Source of the DNA: Candidatus Desulfatifera sulfidica
GTDB taxonomy: Bacteria; Desulfobacterota; Desulfobulbia; Desulfobulbales; Desulfocapsaceae
DNA: 40,352 bases
Assembly: GCA_014381505.1 (NCBI GenBank)
Contig: JACNLK010000030.1
Coordinates: 1-40,352, forward strand
Direction of reading: 5' to 3'
Shown: positions 1 to 7,047 of the stretch, in pieces
Layout: every line of letters begins with the position of its first letter
Numbering within the stretch: the stretch's first letter is position 1
The notes under the pieces: model-generated
The model's database searches: none
Seen by the model: the letters and a program-made list of their open reading frames with translations, nothing else
Told to the model about the DNA's origin: nothing
Translations under genes and position numbers: made by a program

Positions 1-1008
1 CAGGGCAACAGCGCCCTCAAGGTGGATCGCGCCTTCGTCAACAGGAACAATATCCCTGGCAACCCCATATGGTTCTCCATTGTCCGTCGTCCGACCACCG
101 ATGGTGGCACCGCCCATACCCGCATGGGCGCCGATACTCGCATGGCCACCCCCACCGCCTACATGGACTGGCCCTTTGACGGAATTTCCATGGGCTACGC
201 CTACCGCTGGGCCAATGAAAACATGGGCACCGGTCGGGTTCGCATCTGCTATGGCCGTGGTTTTGAAGCTGGTCTCCAAGCAGAAAATGGCCCCAACCTT
301 AACGATACCGATTTCGTTGGAATCAGCTGGGATGTCATGAAAAAAGATGACCGCTTCGCCTATATCCAGTCCTTCCTGGCCATGGATGTGTTTAACTACC
401 CAGCATTTACAGATAACGACGCCAATGTTGCCATGGCTGCTTCAATGGGCCCTCGAAATAATGTTGGTGATATCGTACACACCTCTGCCCAGTACCAAGA
501 TAAAGTTGGCAACCTCACCTATCACGCCACTGCTGGCTGGTCTCTGGCACAGCCAGATGAAAGCAGTATGGGTATGTTCTGGGATCCAATGGTTGGCGCA
601 GGTACTGAAGATGAAAACGGATACTCCGCCATTATCGGTGTTCGTTATGACATGGATGACATGGGCCTGAAACTGGGCGCTGAGTATAACTGGGGTTCAG
701 AGTACTGGATCGCCATGACCCCCGGACATGACGATCTCTACAAATCCAAACTGGCGACTCGTGGTAGCGTTGTTGAACTCTACGGCATCTATGACATCCC
801 CTCAGGTGCTGCCATATCTAAATACGGCAGCGCTTTCATCCGCGTTGGTTACCAGCATTACGAGTATGACTACAGCGGCTCTGCAGACTGGAACATGAAA
901 CCTTATGACCTGAATAATGCCACTGATGTGGCAACACTTGCTGGAATGGGAATGGATCCAGTTGAAAGTGCCGACCAGATCTACGTGACCTTTGAGGCCA
1001 CATTCTAA
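1..1008 (+). CDS. Outer-membrane porin-like protein, DUF3373 type (5' end outside window)
   Basis: The frame is open from base 1, so the true start lies upstream and only the C-terminal 335 residues or so are present. The visible part opens with a segment resembling DUF3373 proteins (RAFVNRNNI, then IWFSIVRRPTTDG), a family common in Desulfobacterota and Campylobacterota and thought to form outer-membrane beta-barrels. Supporting features are alternating aromatic and polar strands (for example YSAIIGVRYDM and GLKLGAEYNWGSEYW) and a terminal phenylalanine (VTFEATF), the usual BAM-recognition end of an outer-membrane protein. It is rich in Met, Gly and Asp. The transported substrate is unknown. 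A strong terminator follows 32 bases after the stop. The family name is from memory; the barrel assignment is more secure than the family. Confidence 0.72.
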   Translation, partial: QGNSALKVDRAFVNRNNIPGNPIWFSIVRRPTTDGGTAHTRMGADTRMATPTAYMDWPFDGISMGYAYRWANENMGTGRVRICYGRGFEAGLQAENGPNLNDTDFVGISWDVMKKDDRFAYIQSFLAMDVFNYPAFTDNDANVAMAASMGPRNNVGDIVHTSAQYQDKVGNLTYHATAGWSLAQPDESSMGMFWDPMVGAGTEDENGYSAIIGVRYDMDDMGLKLGAEYNWGSEYWIAMTPGHDDLYKSKLATRGSVVELYGIYDIPSGAAISKYGSAFIRVGYQHYEYDYSGSADWNMKPYDLNNATDVATLAGMGMDPVESADQIYVTFEATF

Positions 1009-1040
1009 TTCAGTTCTCTGAATAGAAGCAACACCCTGAA

Positions 1041-1079
1041 GGGGGAAGATACCGCATGCGGTATCTTCCCCCTTTTTTT
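1041..1079 (+). terminator. Rho-independent terminator, perfect 32-bp palindrome plus T-tract
   Basis: Bases 1041-1072 form a perfect palindrome with 16-nt arms, starting with GGGGGAAGATACC and ending in its complement, centred on GCATGC. A run of seven T follows on the plus strand. This is a textbook intrinsic terminator for the outer-membrane protein gene. It ends only 18 bases before the ATG chosen for the next gene, leaving no room for a separate promoter between them. Confidence 0.92.
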
Positions 1080-1097
1080 ATGCTTCACAAATACCCC

Positions 1098-1856
1098 ATG
1101 AAAAAACTAAACCAACATCCTGCAACGTGGATCAGCCCCCGGGTCGTGGCCGCTTCCCTTGACCGACACAACGGCAGCAGTCTTGCCCCCTATGATTCGC
1201 TCAATGTCAGCCTCGGAGTAGGCGACGCCCCTAAAACAGTCCTGGCGAACCGTCAGCTGATCAAACAGACCCTGAACATCCCCCAACTCATCTCGGCCCG
1301 CCAGAACCATGGCGACCAGATTCTGATCCTTGACCAGCCTCTTACCCACGACCAGGAATTTGACGGCTATGACGCTCTGATCACCAATCAGACGGGCCTC
1401 GGCCTGATGATCCAACAGGCTGACTGCCAGGCCGTCCTGCTCCACGACCCGCTCACCCCATCTGTGGCTGCCATCCACTGCGGCTGGCGGGGCAGCGTCC
1501 TGAACATCATCGACAAGACCATCCGGTCCATGATGGACACCTTTCACACCGATCCAACAGCCCTGCGCGCCTACATCTCACCCTCGCTGGGACCCTGTTG
1601 CGCCGAATTCATCAATTACCGCAGCGAACTCCCTCCGGCTCTGCACCGCTTTCAGGCCCGGGACAATCATTTCAATTTCCGGCAAATCTCGCACATGCAC
1701 CTGACATCTGCCGGAGTCAGACCGGAAAACATTGATCAGGCCGGAATCTGCACGGCCTGCTCGCCGGATTACTTCTCCTACCGCCGCGCCTGCCGCAGCA
1801 GCAGCCCCCTCCAGGGCATCACCGGCCGCAACGGTTCCATCATCGCCCTGCGCTGA
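1098..1856 (+). CDS. pgeF: PgeF/YfiH-family protein (peptidoglycan editing factor, polyphenol-oxidase fold)
   Basis: 252 residues in the family of E. coli YfiH (PgeF), cytoplasmic metalloproteins that prevent misincorporation at the second position of the peptidoglycan stem peptide and have laccase- or purine-nucleosidase-like activity in some members. The three metal-ligand motifs are visible: NHGD, QADCQAV and AAIHCGWRG, followed by SPSLGPCC and the C-terminal CTACSPDYFSYRR. The frame is also open upstream, with ATGs at 1056 (inside the terminator hairpin) and 1080. The ATG at 1098 (MKKLNQHPATW) was chosen because family proteins begin shortly before this point. No Shine-Dalgarno is evident at any of the three. 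It converges on the next gene with a 53-base gap. Role is by family only. Confidence 0.88.
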   Translation: MKKLNQHPATWISPRVVAASLDRHNGSSLAPYDSLNVSLGVGDAPKTVLANRQLIKQTLNIPQLISARQNHGDQILILDQPLTHDQEFDGYDALITNQTGLGLMIQQADCQAVLLHDPLTPSVAAIHCGWRGSVLNIIDKTIRSMMDTFHTDPTALRAYISPSLGPCCAEFINYRSELPPALHRFQARDNHFNFRQISHMHLTSAGVRPENIDQAGICTACSPDYFSYRRACRSSSPLQGITGRNGSIIALR

Positions 1857-1909
1857 TGTGATGAGCTGATCAGACAACAAACAACTTATTGATCAATTTT
1901 CCAGAAAGA

Positions 1910-2662
1910 TTATTGGGCAAAAATATCGACTGTCGAACGAAATTCGACAATCATGGGGACATGATCCGAGAGTCGGATATCCGGGACCTGGCACTTGACC
2001 GCCTCAAGTTCCGGACTATGCAGGATGAAATCGAGCTGGCGATGCGGTGCATGACTGGGATAGGAAGGGCGCGCCTCGGCATTGGCGTCGCAGAGACCGG
2101 TGGCAGCCAGGAAAAGATCCAGCTCCCGATTCCCACCAAAGGTGTTGAAATCTCCGGCGACGATCACCGGCTTTGTTCTATCCATGAGCAGGCGATGAAG
2201 ATGCTCAAGCTGCTGATGACGATGCCGGTATTTGAGAGAGAGGTGCACAATAAAAATAAGAGCATCGGCAAGCTCCACCTCAATCACCAGCCGCTTCACG
2301 CCTTCGTCGAAATAATGGAAGCGATGAGCAAGGATCGCCTCCCGGCAGAGAAGGGCATTGGACTGCTTGTTGAGGACCGGGACACGCTGGGCCAGAGAAC
2401 CGTTTCTATACTTGCTCTCCACCACATGGGAATAGCCAAGGTCCTGGGCCAGACGATCGGCCTGACAACTCCAGCCACAACGATAAGAACCTGAATCCAC
2501 CTCGACCAGGGCAACAATATCCGGATCAACAGAACGGATAAACGTACTGATTTCATCCATCTTGTTGGCCGTGGTTTTGAAGAATCCGGCATAAGGCAGG
2601 GGCAGGTGATAATAAGTGCCACGCCCTGTACCATAACGAATATTATAGAGGAGAAATTTCAT
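1910..2662 (-). CDS. Endonuclease/exonuclease/phosphatase (EEP) family hydrolase
   Basis: 250 residues covering a whole EEP domain. The Mg-dependent active site is readable: Asn7 in LLYNIRYG, Glu54 in ALVEVD, His140, Asp171 and Asn173 in GDFNT, Asp211 in LDFILHS and the terminal Asp233-His234 pair in LSDHVPM. This set is shared by exonuclease III, DNase I, sphingomyelinases and inositol phosphatases, so the chemistry (phosphoester hydrolysis) is secure but the substrate is not. There is no signal peptide, so a cytoplasmic enzyme is likely. The gene is divergent from hemC with a 151-base gap that must hold both promoters; no convincing -10/-35 pair was identified there. Confidence 0.85.
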   Translation of the reverse strand: MKFLLYNIRYGTGRGTYYHLPLPYAGFFKTTANKMDEISTFIRSVDPDIVALVEVDSGSYRCGWSCQADRLAQDLGYSHVVESKYRNGSLAQRVPVLNKQSNALLCREAILAHRFHYFDEGVKRLVIEVELADALIFIVHLSLKYRHRHQQLEHLHRLLMDRTKPVIVAGDFNTFGGNRELDLFLAATGLCDANAEARPSYPSHAPHRQLDFILHSPELEAVKCQVPDIRLSDHVPMIVEFRSTVDIFAQ

Positions 2663-2813
2663 AAACTAATGATACCGGCTTCCATGAAAATTCACAACTG
2701 ACACCAATTAAAATCCATGCCCCCAAGCCCACACTTTTTTCCCGGCAAGCAATATGGTACAGTACCCTGATATTTTAGCCATCACCCCCGTACTCTGCAA
2801 AGGGATAACAACC

Positions 2814-3746
2814 ATGACCATCATCAAAATCGGATCACGCAAGAGCAAGCTTGCCATGTGGCAGACTGATACGGTTGCAGGCATGCTCGAGGCCAGCGGC
2901 CTGACCACCGAAATCAGCAGCATGGAGACCAAGGGGGACAAGATCCTCGATGTCTCCATCGCCAAAATCGGCAGCAAAGGTGTCTTTACCGAAGAGCTAG
3001 AAGACCAGCTGGCAAATGGCACCACTGATATCGCAGTGCACAGCGCCAAAGACATGCAGTCAATCCTCCCGCAGGGTTTTGAACTGATCGCTTTCACCGA
3101 ACGGGAAAAAGTCAATGACGTCCTGGTTGGTCTGAATGCAGATATCAATCTGGATGATCCGAAACGGCCGCTGATCATCGGCACTTCTTCGGTACGGCGC
3201 AAGGCCCTGCTCAAACACCATTATCCCCATGTACAGACCGTGGAGATGCGCGGCAACCTCCAGACCCGGATTCAAAAAATGCGGGACGGGGCCTGTGACG
3301 CTCTGATGCTGGCCTATGCAGGGGTCAAGCGTATGGAATACGACCACATGATCATCAAGATATTTGACGAGAAACAATTCATTCCCCCCGTGGGACAAGG
3401 CTGCATTGCCATTGAAGCTGCCGGGAACCTGGCCACAGACAAGGTCCAACAGGTTCGCAACTGCCTCAACAATCCGGACAGCGAAAGCTGTCTCCTGGCC
3501 GAGCGGGCCTACCTACGCAAACTCGAAGGCGGCTGCTCCATCCCGGCCTTTGGCCTGGCCATGCTTGATGGTGATCAGTTACACCTGACAGGAGGGCTGG
3601 CAAGCCTCGACGGCAGCAACATCCTCAGCAAAACAGAGAGCGGCCCAAGAGAAGAAGCTGAACTGATCGGCAAGCGTTTAGGTGATTATATCCTCGAGAA
3701 CGGCGGCCGTGAGATGCTGGCTGAAATCCGGAGAGAGCAGGGCTGA
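2814..3746 (+). CDS. hemC: Hydroxymethylbilane synthase (porphobilinogen deaminase)
   Basis: 310 residues, the usual family length. HemC condenses four porphobilinogens into hydroxymethylbilane in tetrapyrrole synthesis, here feeding heme, siroheme and probably cobamides. Motifs in order: GSRKSKLAMWQT at the N-terminus, ETKGDKILD, GSKGVFTEELE, VHSAKDM with catalytic Asp80, GTSSVRRKALL, GNLQTRIQKM, GQGCIAIE and LEGGCSIPAFG, whose Cys241 carries the dipyrromethane cofactor. The usual HSMKDVP reads HSAKDMQ here, a mild variation. The reading frame extends 20 codons upstream, but ATG 2814 is preceded by AAAGGG about ten bases away and gives the normal N-terminus. A gene ordinary in itself, with a structured 424-base gap downstream. 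Confidence 0.96.
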   Translation: MTIIKIGSRKSKLAMWQTDTVAGMLEASGLTTEISSMETKGDKILDVSIAKIGSKGVFTEELEDQLANGTTDIAVHSAKDMQSILPQGFELIAFTEREKVNDVLVGLNADINLDDPKRPLIIGTSSVRRKALLKHHYPHVQTVEMRGNLQTRIQKMRDGACDALMLAYAGVKRMEYDHMIIKIFDEKQFIPPVGQGCIAIEAAGNLATDKVQQVRNCLNNPDSESCLLAERAYLRKLEGGCSIPAFGLAMLDGDQLHLTGGLASLDGSNILSKTESGPREEAELIGKRLGDYILENGGREMLAEIRREQG

Positions 3747-3802
3747 CGAGGCAAGTCGAAGTTTGCAGGGTAAAGGGATTATTTCGTGGCAGGTGCCCGG
3801 TC

Positions 3803-3889
3803 GGTGTGGGAAACTCTTCCTCCGGCTAAGCTCCGCCTGCACCCTTCTGCGAACGTTGCAGATACGCCGGTGAAAGAGTTTCCCACACC
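3803..3889 (-). repeat. Structured hairpin repeat, copy A (87 bp)
   Basis: Arms at 3803-3818 and 3874-3889 are perfectly complementary (16 bp). Allowing two mismatches the stem extends to 3803-3826 with 3866-3889 (22 of 24 pairs). Read on the minus strand, the interior carries GGCGTAT (complement of 3862-3868), an inner hairpin TCTGC/GCAGA (3846-3850 with 3858-3862) and GGCGGAGCTTAGC (complement of 3825-3837). Both blocks recur in copy B. The arms start GGTGTGGGAAAC and are unlike those of B or C. No target-site duplication is visible. Confidence 0.85.
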
Positions 3890-3968
3890 CACCTTCTTTT
3901 GGCCGAAACAACGGGGACAGGGGATTGGCAAGTTTCTTAAATACAGGCGATCTCGAAAGAAGGCTGGA

Positions 3969-4054
3969 GTCAGGGCGCGAGGGTATCTGAACGGCGTATT
4001 CAGGCCTCTGGCCTGGGCGGAGCCTTAGCAGAGCAGATACCCTCGTGCCCTGAC
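3969..4054 (+). repeat. Structured hairpin repeat, copy B (86 bp)
   Basis: Arms at 3969-3989 and 4034-4054 are complementary over 21 bp with a single G-T pair. A further GGAG/CTCC pairing lies just outside (3965-3968 with 4058-4061) across a small bulge. The 44-base interior, read on the plus strand, contains GGCGTAT (3993-3999), a six-pair inner hairpin CAGGCC/GGCCTG with a TCT loop (4001-4015), and GGGCGGAGCCTTAGC (4015-4029). The core points opposite to copy A, so A and B are convergent. The arms differ in sequence from the other copies. Confidence 0.87.
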
Positions 4055-4110
4055 GAACTCCCCCCAATCACCCAAACCAAACCGTAACTGTCCAGCTTCA
4101 TGCCGGCAAT

Positions 4111-4138
4111 AAACACAAAACCGCGCACTGTGTTTTTT
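4111..4138 (+). terminator. Possible weak terminator in the hemC-hypB gap
   Basis: AAACACA at 4111-4117 pairs with TGTGTTT at 4129-4135 around a GC-containing loop, and the T run continues to 4138. The stem is A/T-rich and lies 365 bases beyond hemC, so it is a weak candidate. It could also act on minus-strand hypB transcripts, which reach it 30-odd bases after their stop. Confidence 0.35.
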
Positions 4139-4170
4139 ATCTGTATTACTAAAAGGTTATACAAAAACAA

Positions 4171-4893
4171 TCAAGCCGCACAAAGCCGACGCAACCAATC
4201 CAGCCACTGATCAAACCCTTCGCCGCTCACAGTCGAGCATTCAATTGTCTCCAAATCAGGATTAATCAGTAAAGCCTCGCGCCGAGCCTCTTCCAGGGAA
4301 AAATCAAAGTAGGGCAGTAGATCGGTTTTACTGATCAGAAAAAGCTGCGATGTGCCAAAGGCCTTGGGATACTTGGCCGGTTTATCTGAGCCCTCGGGTA
4401 CCGAAAGTGCTACCATTCGCTGATGCTCTCCAAGATCAAAGGCTGCCGGACAGACCAGATTACCAACATTTTCAATAAACAAGAGTCGAATATCCTCCCC
4501 CCCCCGCTCCTGCTCCAAAAGATGCAGACCACGATGGACCTGCGCCGCATCCAGATGACAGGCACCACCGGGGGTCAACTGCACCGCCGGCACCCCCTTG
4601 GCCCTGATCCGTTCAGCATCCCGCTCAGTCTCAATATCACCCTCAATCACCCCGATTCGGATTTCATTCCCCAGGGTATCAATGGTCTTCTCCAGAAGGG
4701 TCGTCTTACCCGAACCTGGGCTGGAAATCATATTGATAACAACCAACCCACGGCCATCAAAATGCTTTCGATTCTCCCGGGCCTTCGCCCGATTCGCCTC
4801 AAACAGACTTTCATGAACATCGACACGCTTCCGGGTTCCACTTTCTTGATGCTCATGATTATCTTCATGAACACAGCCACAGGCATCACACAT
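4171..4893 (-). CDS. hypB: Hydrogenase nickel incorporation GTPase HypB
   Basis: 240-residue SIMIBI-class GTPase that, with HypA, delivers Ni to the [NiFe] hydrogenase large subunit precursor. The N-terminus carries the high-affinity nickel motif as CDACGC (residues 2-7), followed by a short His-containing stretch (HEDNHEH) much smaller than the poly-His tails of nickel-storing HypB proteins. The P-loop SSPGSGKT is at 57-64. The G-domain metal site is C112-H113 (GGACHLD) with C148 in ENVGNLVCP, and KTDLL supplies guanine specificity. AGGTGA lies just upstream of the ATG. It is the last hyp gene of the operon, separated from hypA by 264 bases containing repeat C, unlike the overlapping joints elsewhere in the cluster. 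Confidence 0.97.
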   Translation of the reverse strand: MCDACGCVHEDNHEHQESGTRKRVDVHESLFEANRAKARENRKHFDGRGLVVINMISSPGSGKTTLLEKTIDTLGNEIRIGVIEGDIETERDAERIRAKGVPAVQLTPGGACHLDAAQVHRGLHLLEQERGGEDIRLLFIENVGNLVCPAAFDLGEHQRMVALSVPEGSDKPAKYPKAFGTSQLFLISKTDLLPYFDFSLEEARREALLINPDLETIECSTVSGEGFDQWLDWLRRLCAA

Positions 4894-5034
4894 CTCTCAC
4901 CTCATTACTTGCCTTACCCCAAAATTACTCGACCAAATAAGACTCCGTCATCAGACTTCAGGCTACCTTGAAAAATTAGGGTGTTCGTCCAAGATCCGCG
5001 TTACGCTCAAAAACTCCCCTGTCAGGAAAACAGA

Positions 5035-5122
5035 GACGGGGAAAAGGAGATACCTGAACTGCTACGCTTTGCCCATGCCTGCAGCCTGGCAAACGCAGGG
5101 CAGGTATCTCCTTTTCCCCGTC
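5035..5122 (-). repeat. Structured hairpin repeat, copy C (88 bp)
   Basis: Arms at 5035-5056 and 5101-5122 are perfectly complementary over 22 bp. They enclose 44 bases, exactly the interior length of copy B. On the minus strand the core reads GCGTTTGCCAGGC (complement of 5084-5096) and TGGGCAAAGCGTAGCAG (complement of 5059-5075), aligning with GCGTATTCAGGC and TGGGCGGAGCCTTAGCAG of copy B. The arms (starting GACGGGGAAAAGG) are private to this copy. It lies inside the hyp operon, in the 264-base space between hypA and hypB, so it should be present in the polycistronic mRNA. No T-tract follows on either strand. Confidence 0.87.
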
Positions 5123-5157
5123 GGACCAGCTCTCATCACCCTCCGACCCAACTCCAC

Positions 5158-5508
5158 TCACTCCATCTCCACCTGCCGCAAGACAACATCATCAGCACCC
5201 AAAGGAAAGATCTCCCGCGACCCACAACAGGGACAATCCTCAGGCCGTGCATCTCCATCCATGTCCTGCTCATTGTCACAATCACGACAACCATAGCGCT
5301 GTGGCAACTGCAACACGATCAGTCTGGCATTCCGGGTCAGGGGTGTGAGTGGGGCCAGTGCCTCAAAACCGAACCGAAACGAATCAACCACCACCCCGGA
5401 AAAAGGGCCGATCTCCATGGTCACCAACAGAATTCGCTCAGCCCCGTTCTCTGCGGCCAATGTCTCCAATTGTCCCATTAAGCCCTGAACCAGAGAGAAC
5501 TCATGCAT
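5158..5508 (-). CDS. hypA: Hydrogenase maturation nickel metallochaperone HypA
   Basis: 116 residues, typical length. HypA passes Ni(II) to the hydrogenase large subunit together with HypB. The start MHEFSL gives the invariant Ni ligand His2 next to Glu3. The structural zinc site is made by C74/C77 (GCRDC) and C92/C95 (CPCC). Its ATG overlaps the end of the maturation endopeptidase gene by 8 bases, implying translational coupling. The strand and order match the rest of the hyp operon. Confidence 0.96.
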   Translation of the reverse strand: MHEFSLVQGLMGQLETLAAENGAERILLVTMEIGPFSGVVVDSFRFGFEALAPLTPLTRNARLIVLQLPQRYGCRDCDNEQDMDGDARPEDCPCCGSREIFPLGADDVVLRQVEME

Positions 5509-6010
5509 CCTGTTTCACCACCTGCCGAATATGCAGACCGTCCGCCTCAAGCCGCCGAACAATCTGCTGACACACTTTTGCAACCTGAGGAGCCACTGTG
5601 TCGGAAAGCTCCAGACCACCGTTCAGGTCTTCGGGCACCGCACAGTAAAACTCCAGTTCAGCAGGAGCTGCATTGCGCAAACGACAGATATCAAGGATCT
5701 CCAGAAAACCCAATTGATGCGGCGACATCCGCCCATGAGCCCCGGAAGCACGCAGCTCATCCCCCTTAAACCAATGAATGGAGCCAGGCGCAGCCGTCAT
5801 GGCTATTACGTCAATAACCAGAACCGTGTCATGTTCTTCCAAAAAGGGAGCCAGATAAATCCCGGCTGTTCCGGCATCGAGAAGATCAACACTCTCCGGA
5901 AATTGATAGTTTTCCTCAAGAGAACGAACCACATGAACTCCGAACCCCTCATCAGAGAGCAGGAGATTACCAATACCAAGAATTCCGTAACGGGTTTTTA
6001 TTTGATTCAT
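5501..6010 (-). CDS. Hydrogenase maturation endopeptidase, HyaD/HybD family
   Basis: 169 residues. This protease removes the C-terminal extension of the large subunit once Ni has been inserted. The three nickel-sensing ligands of the HybD fold are in place: Glu21 in LLLSDEGFGVHV, Asp67 in VLVIDVI and His98 in SPHQLG. DAGT (45-48) is also conserved. The likely substrate is encoded in the same operon: the large subunit at 11603-13303 has a 15-residue tail after its terminal DPCxxCxxH motif. It lies 12 bases beyond hypE and overlaps hypA by 8 bases. Confidence 0.94.
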   Translation of the reverse strand: MNQIKTRYGILGIGNLLLSDEGFGVHVVRSLEENYQFPESVDLLDAGTAGIYLAPFLEEHDTVLVIDVIAMTAAPGSIHWFKGDELRASGAHGRMSPHQLGFLEILDICRLRNAAPAELEFYCAVPEDLNGGLELSDTVAPQVAKVCQQIVRRLEADGLHIRQVVKQDA

Positions 6011-6022
6011 TTCAAGATTTCC

Positions 6023-7039
6023 TCAGCAGATTCGAGGCAGGGGTTCACCGTGCAAGGGAGTGATAATTCTGGTTCCACCAATAACTGTTTGCATGGTCAC
6101 CTTGGTCGAGCGATCCAGACCAACAGTCCCGATGATGGCACTCTCGCCTCCACCTGCCTGTGCCTGAAGCAGTTCCAGGGCCGCATCTGCAACCTCAGGG
6201 GCCACCACGGCCAGCAGCTTACCCTCGTTCGCCAGATAAAGCGGATCCAGCCCCAGCAGTTCACAACCACCACGAACTTCTGGCCGCAGGGGCAGGGCGG
6301 CTTCATTGATCTCGACACTGCAGCCGGCAGCCCGGGCGATTTCACCCAGGACTGTCGCAACCCCACCCCGTGTGGGATCGCGCAGGACATGGACAGAACC
6401 CGTTTTCAGACCGGCGAGCAGGTCCGCGACCATATGGTGCAGGGCCATGGAATCACTTTGGAGATTTCCCCCAAGGGCCAGACCGGCTCGACTGGCCATA
6501 ATGGTCAAGCCATGATCACCCATGGTTCCAGAAAGAATAATCTTATCTCCAGGCCGAGCCAGTCGTGAGGCCAGCTCAATATCATCAGCCACCAGCCCCA
6601 CACCCGAGGTGTTGATGAACAGCTTGTCAGCTTTTCCCCGAGGGACAACCTTGGTGTCCCCGCTCAAAACCGGAACACCGCTCTCCTTGCACGCCCGGGC
6701 CACCGAGGCAATTACTCGCTCCAGCACCGCCATCTCCAAGCCCTCTTCCAAAATCAACGCCAGGGTCAGGCCCAGAGGCCGTGCGCCACGCATGGCCAGA
6801 TCGTTGATAGTACCATGCACGGCCATGGACCCGATATCTCCACCCGGGAAAAAGAGGGGATCAACCACATAGCTGTCTGTGGTCAAAGCCAGTCGTCCCG
6901 GGCCGTTTTGGATAACAGCGCTGTCTTCAAGGGCTGCCAAAACAGGATGATCGAGATATTTAAGAAACAGAGAGGAGATCAGCTGCTGACTGGCAAGACC
7001 ACCACTGCCGTGATCAAGAAGAATGGTTTCTGGGGACAT
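6023..7039 (-). CDS. hypE: Hydrogenase expression/formation protein HypE (thiocarbamate dehydratase)
   Basis: HypE accepts the carbamoyl group from HypF on its C-terminal cysteine and dehydrates it to thiocyanate, the source of the Fe-bound CN ligands. The protein ends in PRIC, the required terminal Cys. Other PurM-like family motifs are LDHGSGG, TTDSYVV, NDLAMRGA, VLSGDTKVV, GDHGLTIMA and LRDPTRGGV. The frame opens four codons earlier at a TTG (7051) that would overlap the hypD stop. The ATG at 7039 (MSPETILLDHG) was chosen; it gives 338 residues, the standard N-terminus and an 8-base gap to hypD. Neither start has a strong Shine-Dalgarno. Confidence 0.95.
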   Translation of the reverse strand: MSPETILLDHGSGGLASQQLISSLFLKYLDHPVLAALEDSAVIQNGPGRLALTTDSYVVDPLFFPGGDIGSMAVHGTINDLAMRGARPLGLTLALILEEGLEMAVLERVIASVARACKESGVPVLSGDTKVVPRGKADKLFINTSGVGLVADDIELASRLARPGDKIILSGTMGDHGLTIMASRAGLALGGNLQSDSMALHHMVADLLAGLKTGSVHVLRDPTRGGVATVLGEIARAAGCSVEINEAALPLRPEVRGGCELLGLDPLYLANEGKLLAVVAPEVADAALELLQAQAGGGESAIIGTVGLDRSTKVTMQTVIGGTRIITPLHGEPLPRIC

Positions 7040-7047
7040 AGTCTCGT

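Larger units (their letters stand above)
3747..4170. other. 424-base convergent intergenic region between hemC and hypB with two hairpin elements
   Basis: No convincing gene was seen. Short open frames here have no Shine-Dalgarno and run through the repeats. The region holds elements A (3803-3889) and B (3969-4054), described separately, and a weak terminator-like stem near 4111-4138. Between A and B, CCTTCTTT at 3892-3899 is complementary to AAAGAAGG at 3956-3963, so the spacer could also fold and stack the two elements. Confidence 0.7.

Noticed and set aside
1889-2494. 201-codon plus-strand frame downstream of pgeF
   Set aside because: It is fully antisense to the EEP-family gene, whose active-site motifs are complete.
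3678-4067. Minus-strand 129-codon frame spanning repeats A and B
   Set aside because: It runs through both palindromes and into the end of hemC, with no ribosome site and no recognisable domain.
3803-5122. The three hairpin elements as integron attC sites
   Set aside because: attC sites keep conserved outer core sites of the GTTRRRY type and variable centres. Here the outer arms vary and the centre is conserved, and no integrase or cassette array is seen.
3803-5122. The three hairpin elements as ordinary intrinsic terminators or a CRISPR array
   Set aside because: No T-tract follows the stems, the loops are 44 bases or more with conserved sequence, and there are no regular spacers of CRISPR size.
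5531-6568. A 345-codon plus-strand open frame opposite hypE and the endopeptidase gene
   Set aside because: It is antisense to two clear genes, has no ribosome site or family motif, and reflects the GC-biased codon positions of the minus-strand genes.
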